Assembly (NCBI GenBank): GCA_028277545.1
Contig: JANQGB010000736.1
Coordinates: 1-5,810, forward strand
Origin: Phycisphaerae bacterium
Lineage (GTDB): Bacteria; Planctomycetota; Phycisphaerae; UBA1845
DNA: 5,810 bases
Reading direction: 5' to 3'
Each line of letters begins with the position of its first letter. Within the stretch, counting starts at the first letter, position 1. The notes below the pieces were generated by a model. The model worked only from the letters and a program-made list of their open reading frames with translations. It had not been told where the DNA came from and made no database searches. A program made the position numbers and the translations under genes. Shown in pieces: positions 4,372 through 5,810 of the stretch.

Positions 4372-5810
4372 TCAGAACTCCACCCGGTCGTGGCTCTCGA
4401 AGTCCATTCGACGAATAACTTCTGAGCGCGGCATGTGTCCGCCGCCCATGCCTTCTCCGCCGGATTGTTCGGCGTCGCCGGTGGGCGTTTCGAAGACCAG
4501 CAGGCTGTTGGGGTAGTAGGTAAGCACGCGGGCGTTGGCCAGGGCGCCGACGCTGTTGCCGTAGTAGACCGTCACGCCGCTCTGGAGGCGTGTCGGATGG
4601 TGAATGGTGAAGAAGGTCGCCTGCCCATCACCGGTGTAGGCCTGGCCCTCAATGACGAAGCCGTCATCGGTCCAGGTGGCGGGAGATGCCGCCTGCTCCA
4701 GGAACTCAGCCACGACACCGTTACGCACCGCCTCGCCAATAACGAGCACCGCGGAGCCGCGCAGCTTATCGGCCGTTGTCTCCTCGACCGAAACCACCTG
4801 TACCTTGGTGCCCGGTTTGGGCTCCTCCGCCTTACCTTGTACGGCCCTGGTGAAGCTGTCCACCACCAGTTGATAGGGATCGGACAGCTCCCCGGCCGGC
4901 ACGACGATTACCAGGTTCTTGGCCCGGCGGGTCATGGCCGAGGTCGGCATCACCTCCGCCTGCTTGAGCTTGCGGAACACGTGGTAGTCGGGATCGAGCT
5001 CGACGGCCGTCAGTCCGGTCGTTTCGCAGGGCACGGTGACCTTGTCCGATCTTTCGTCAATGGTCGCCACCACGTCCTCGGTTCTCTCCTCTCCGTAGTA
5101 CAGGCGCAGCGGAACATCCAGATCGAAGTCCGTGTCGCCCTGGGAAATCCACACCGTCAGCCGAGACGATCCCGGTTTCCATTCGGCGCCGGTCAGCTCC
5201 AGCAGCGGCGCGCCACCGCCGTGCACCCACTGCGCAAAAAAGTCGCTCAAGTCGGCACCGCTCTCCGCCTCGAAGGCCTGCTGGATTTGCGCCCAGTTCG
5301 TGTACTTGCCCATTCTCTCGGCTGTGAGGCGGCGCAGCGCGGCGAAGAAGGTCTCAGCGCCGATCTTGCGCTCGAGCATGTGCAGCACGGCCGCCCCCTT
5401 GGAGTAGGCAATGCCCCGTCCGGCGCCGCCCTCCTGCCCATACGTGGCTAGCGGCTTGTCCCGGTCGGGTTTGATGGCGCTGAGGAAGTTGGATTGGTTG
5501 CGGCGCTGCTTCCGGGCGCCCTTGGCGTCGTCGTCCAGGACATATCCGTAGTAGTTACCACCGAAGCTGGCGAAGGCCTCGCACCAGTTTCCGTCTCGCG
5601 GGTCCACGTAGATGCCGTTGCCATACCAGTTGTGCAACAGCTCGTGGTCCAGGTACCCGTGCCGGCGATGCTGTTTGTACACCGTGAGCTGGCTGCCGAC
5701 GATCTGCGTGCAGGTTGGGAAGGCAAACCCCGAGCTGAAGAAAGCCTCCAGCAGGGTGAACTCCTTGAACGGGTATGGCCCGATGAGCGGTTGATACTTG
5801 TCCAGGTACT
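4372..5810 (-). CDS. M1-like zinc metallopeptidase, 5' part outside the window
   Basis: The reading frame is open to the right edge; its last 478 codons are visible. The GTG at 5682 is an internal Val, not a start, because the frame continues upstream with family-like sequence. Numbering from the first visible codon (5808), the zinc site is HELLH (55-59) followed by E77, with the context HNWYGN and GNWCEAF typical of M1-like peptidases. Y135 in AYSKGAAVLHML fits the catalytic Tyr of M1 enzymes. FFAQWVHGGGAPLLEL closes the catalytic helical part. The remaining 240 or so residues (beta-rich, then a 'VVYYGNS-ALAN' type segment) form a C-terminal region I do not assign to a named domain. The canonical GAMEN motif is absent: its place holds GFAFP (27-31). 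Only 17 residues separate HELLH from E77, against 18 in classical M1. Substrate is unknown. Whether it is exported cannot be judged because the N-terminus is missing. Confidence 0.85.
   Translation of the reverse strand, partial: YLDKYQPLIGPYPFKEFTLLEAFFSSGFAFPTCTQIVGSQLTVYKQHRRHGYLDHELLHNWYGNGIYVDPRDGNWCEAFASFGGNYYGYVLDDDAKGARKQRRNQSNFLSAIKPDRDKPLATYGQEGGAGRGIAYSKGAAVLHMLERKIGAETFFAALRRLTAERMGKYTNWAQIQQAFEAESGADLSDFFAQWVHGGGAPLLELTGAEWKPGSSRLTVWISQGDTDFDLDVPLRLYYGEERTEDVVATIDERSDKVTVPCETTGLTAVELDPDYHVFRKLKQAEVMPTSAMTRRAKNLVIVVPAGELSDPYQLVVDSFTRAVQGKAEEPKPGTKVQVVSVEETTADKLRGSAVLVIGEAVRNGVVAEFLEQAASPATWTDDGFVIEGQAYTGDGQATFFTIHHPTRLQSGVTVYYGNSVGALANARVLTYYPNSLLVFETPTGDAEQSGGEGMGGGHMPRSEVIRRMDFESHDRVEF

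Noticed and set aside
4435..5451. Long open frame (338 codons) on the + strand opposite the metallopeptidase
   Set aside because: Same reason: shadow of the coding strand, His/Arg/Gly-rich without motifs.
5680..5682. GTG as start of the metallopeptidase gene
   Set aside because: The frame stays open to the window edge, and the upstream residues (PFKEFTLLEAFFSSG and on) fit the M1-like fold just before HELLH, so the gene is cut by the window.

Overview
The window is a GC-rich bacterial chromosomal segment with five protein genes and no RNA genes, insertion sequences, CRISPR arrays or phage genes that I can see. The best guess for the source is a planctomycete or a relative. This rests on the paired DUF1579 proteins and on the basic N-terminal extension and 'KGDLSRQRT' style linker of RsgA; it is inference from family impression, not a database result.

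Layout. Positions 1-208 hold no convincing gene but several perfect inverted repeats. Two tandem paralogous genes on the + strand follow (285-1037 and 1270-1968). Each encodes an exported protein with a signal peptide, a long His-rich metal-binding-like segment and a DUF1579 domain. Each has its own TATAAT promoter followed by a conserved leader hairpin, and a strong stem-loop terminator lies between them. They therefore look like duplicated but separately transcribed units. Convergent to them on the - strand is rnc (RNase III, 2111-2872). Diverging from rnc on the + strand is rsgA (30S-maturation GTPase, 3117-4238). The 244-base spacer between rnc and rsgA carries a good promoter in each direction. 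The rsgA promoter sits so close to the start codon that the mRNA may be leaderless. Convergent to rsgA is the 3' part of an M1-like zinc metallopeptidase gene (- strand, 4372 to beyond the right edge).

How the genes relate. rnc and rsgA both act on ribosomal RNA or 30S maturation, so their back-to-back arrangement may matter for co-regulation. The two DUF1579 proteins probably act together or redundantly outside the cytoplasm, perhaps binding Zn, Ni or Cu; that role is inferred from composition only. The metallopeptidase has no evident functional link to the others.

Most noteworthy points: the duplicated His-rich/DUF1579 units with a duplicated promoter-leader element; an RNase III in which the usual metal-binding Asp three residues before the catalytic Glu is Ala; a possibly leaderless rsgA; and an M1-like peptidase with no GAMEN motif and a 17-residue zinc-ligand spacing. 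None is proof of a new system. The tandem metal-binding-like pair is the best candidate for an undescribed function.
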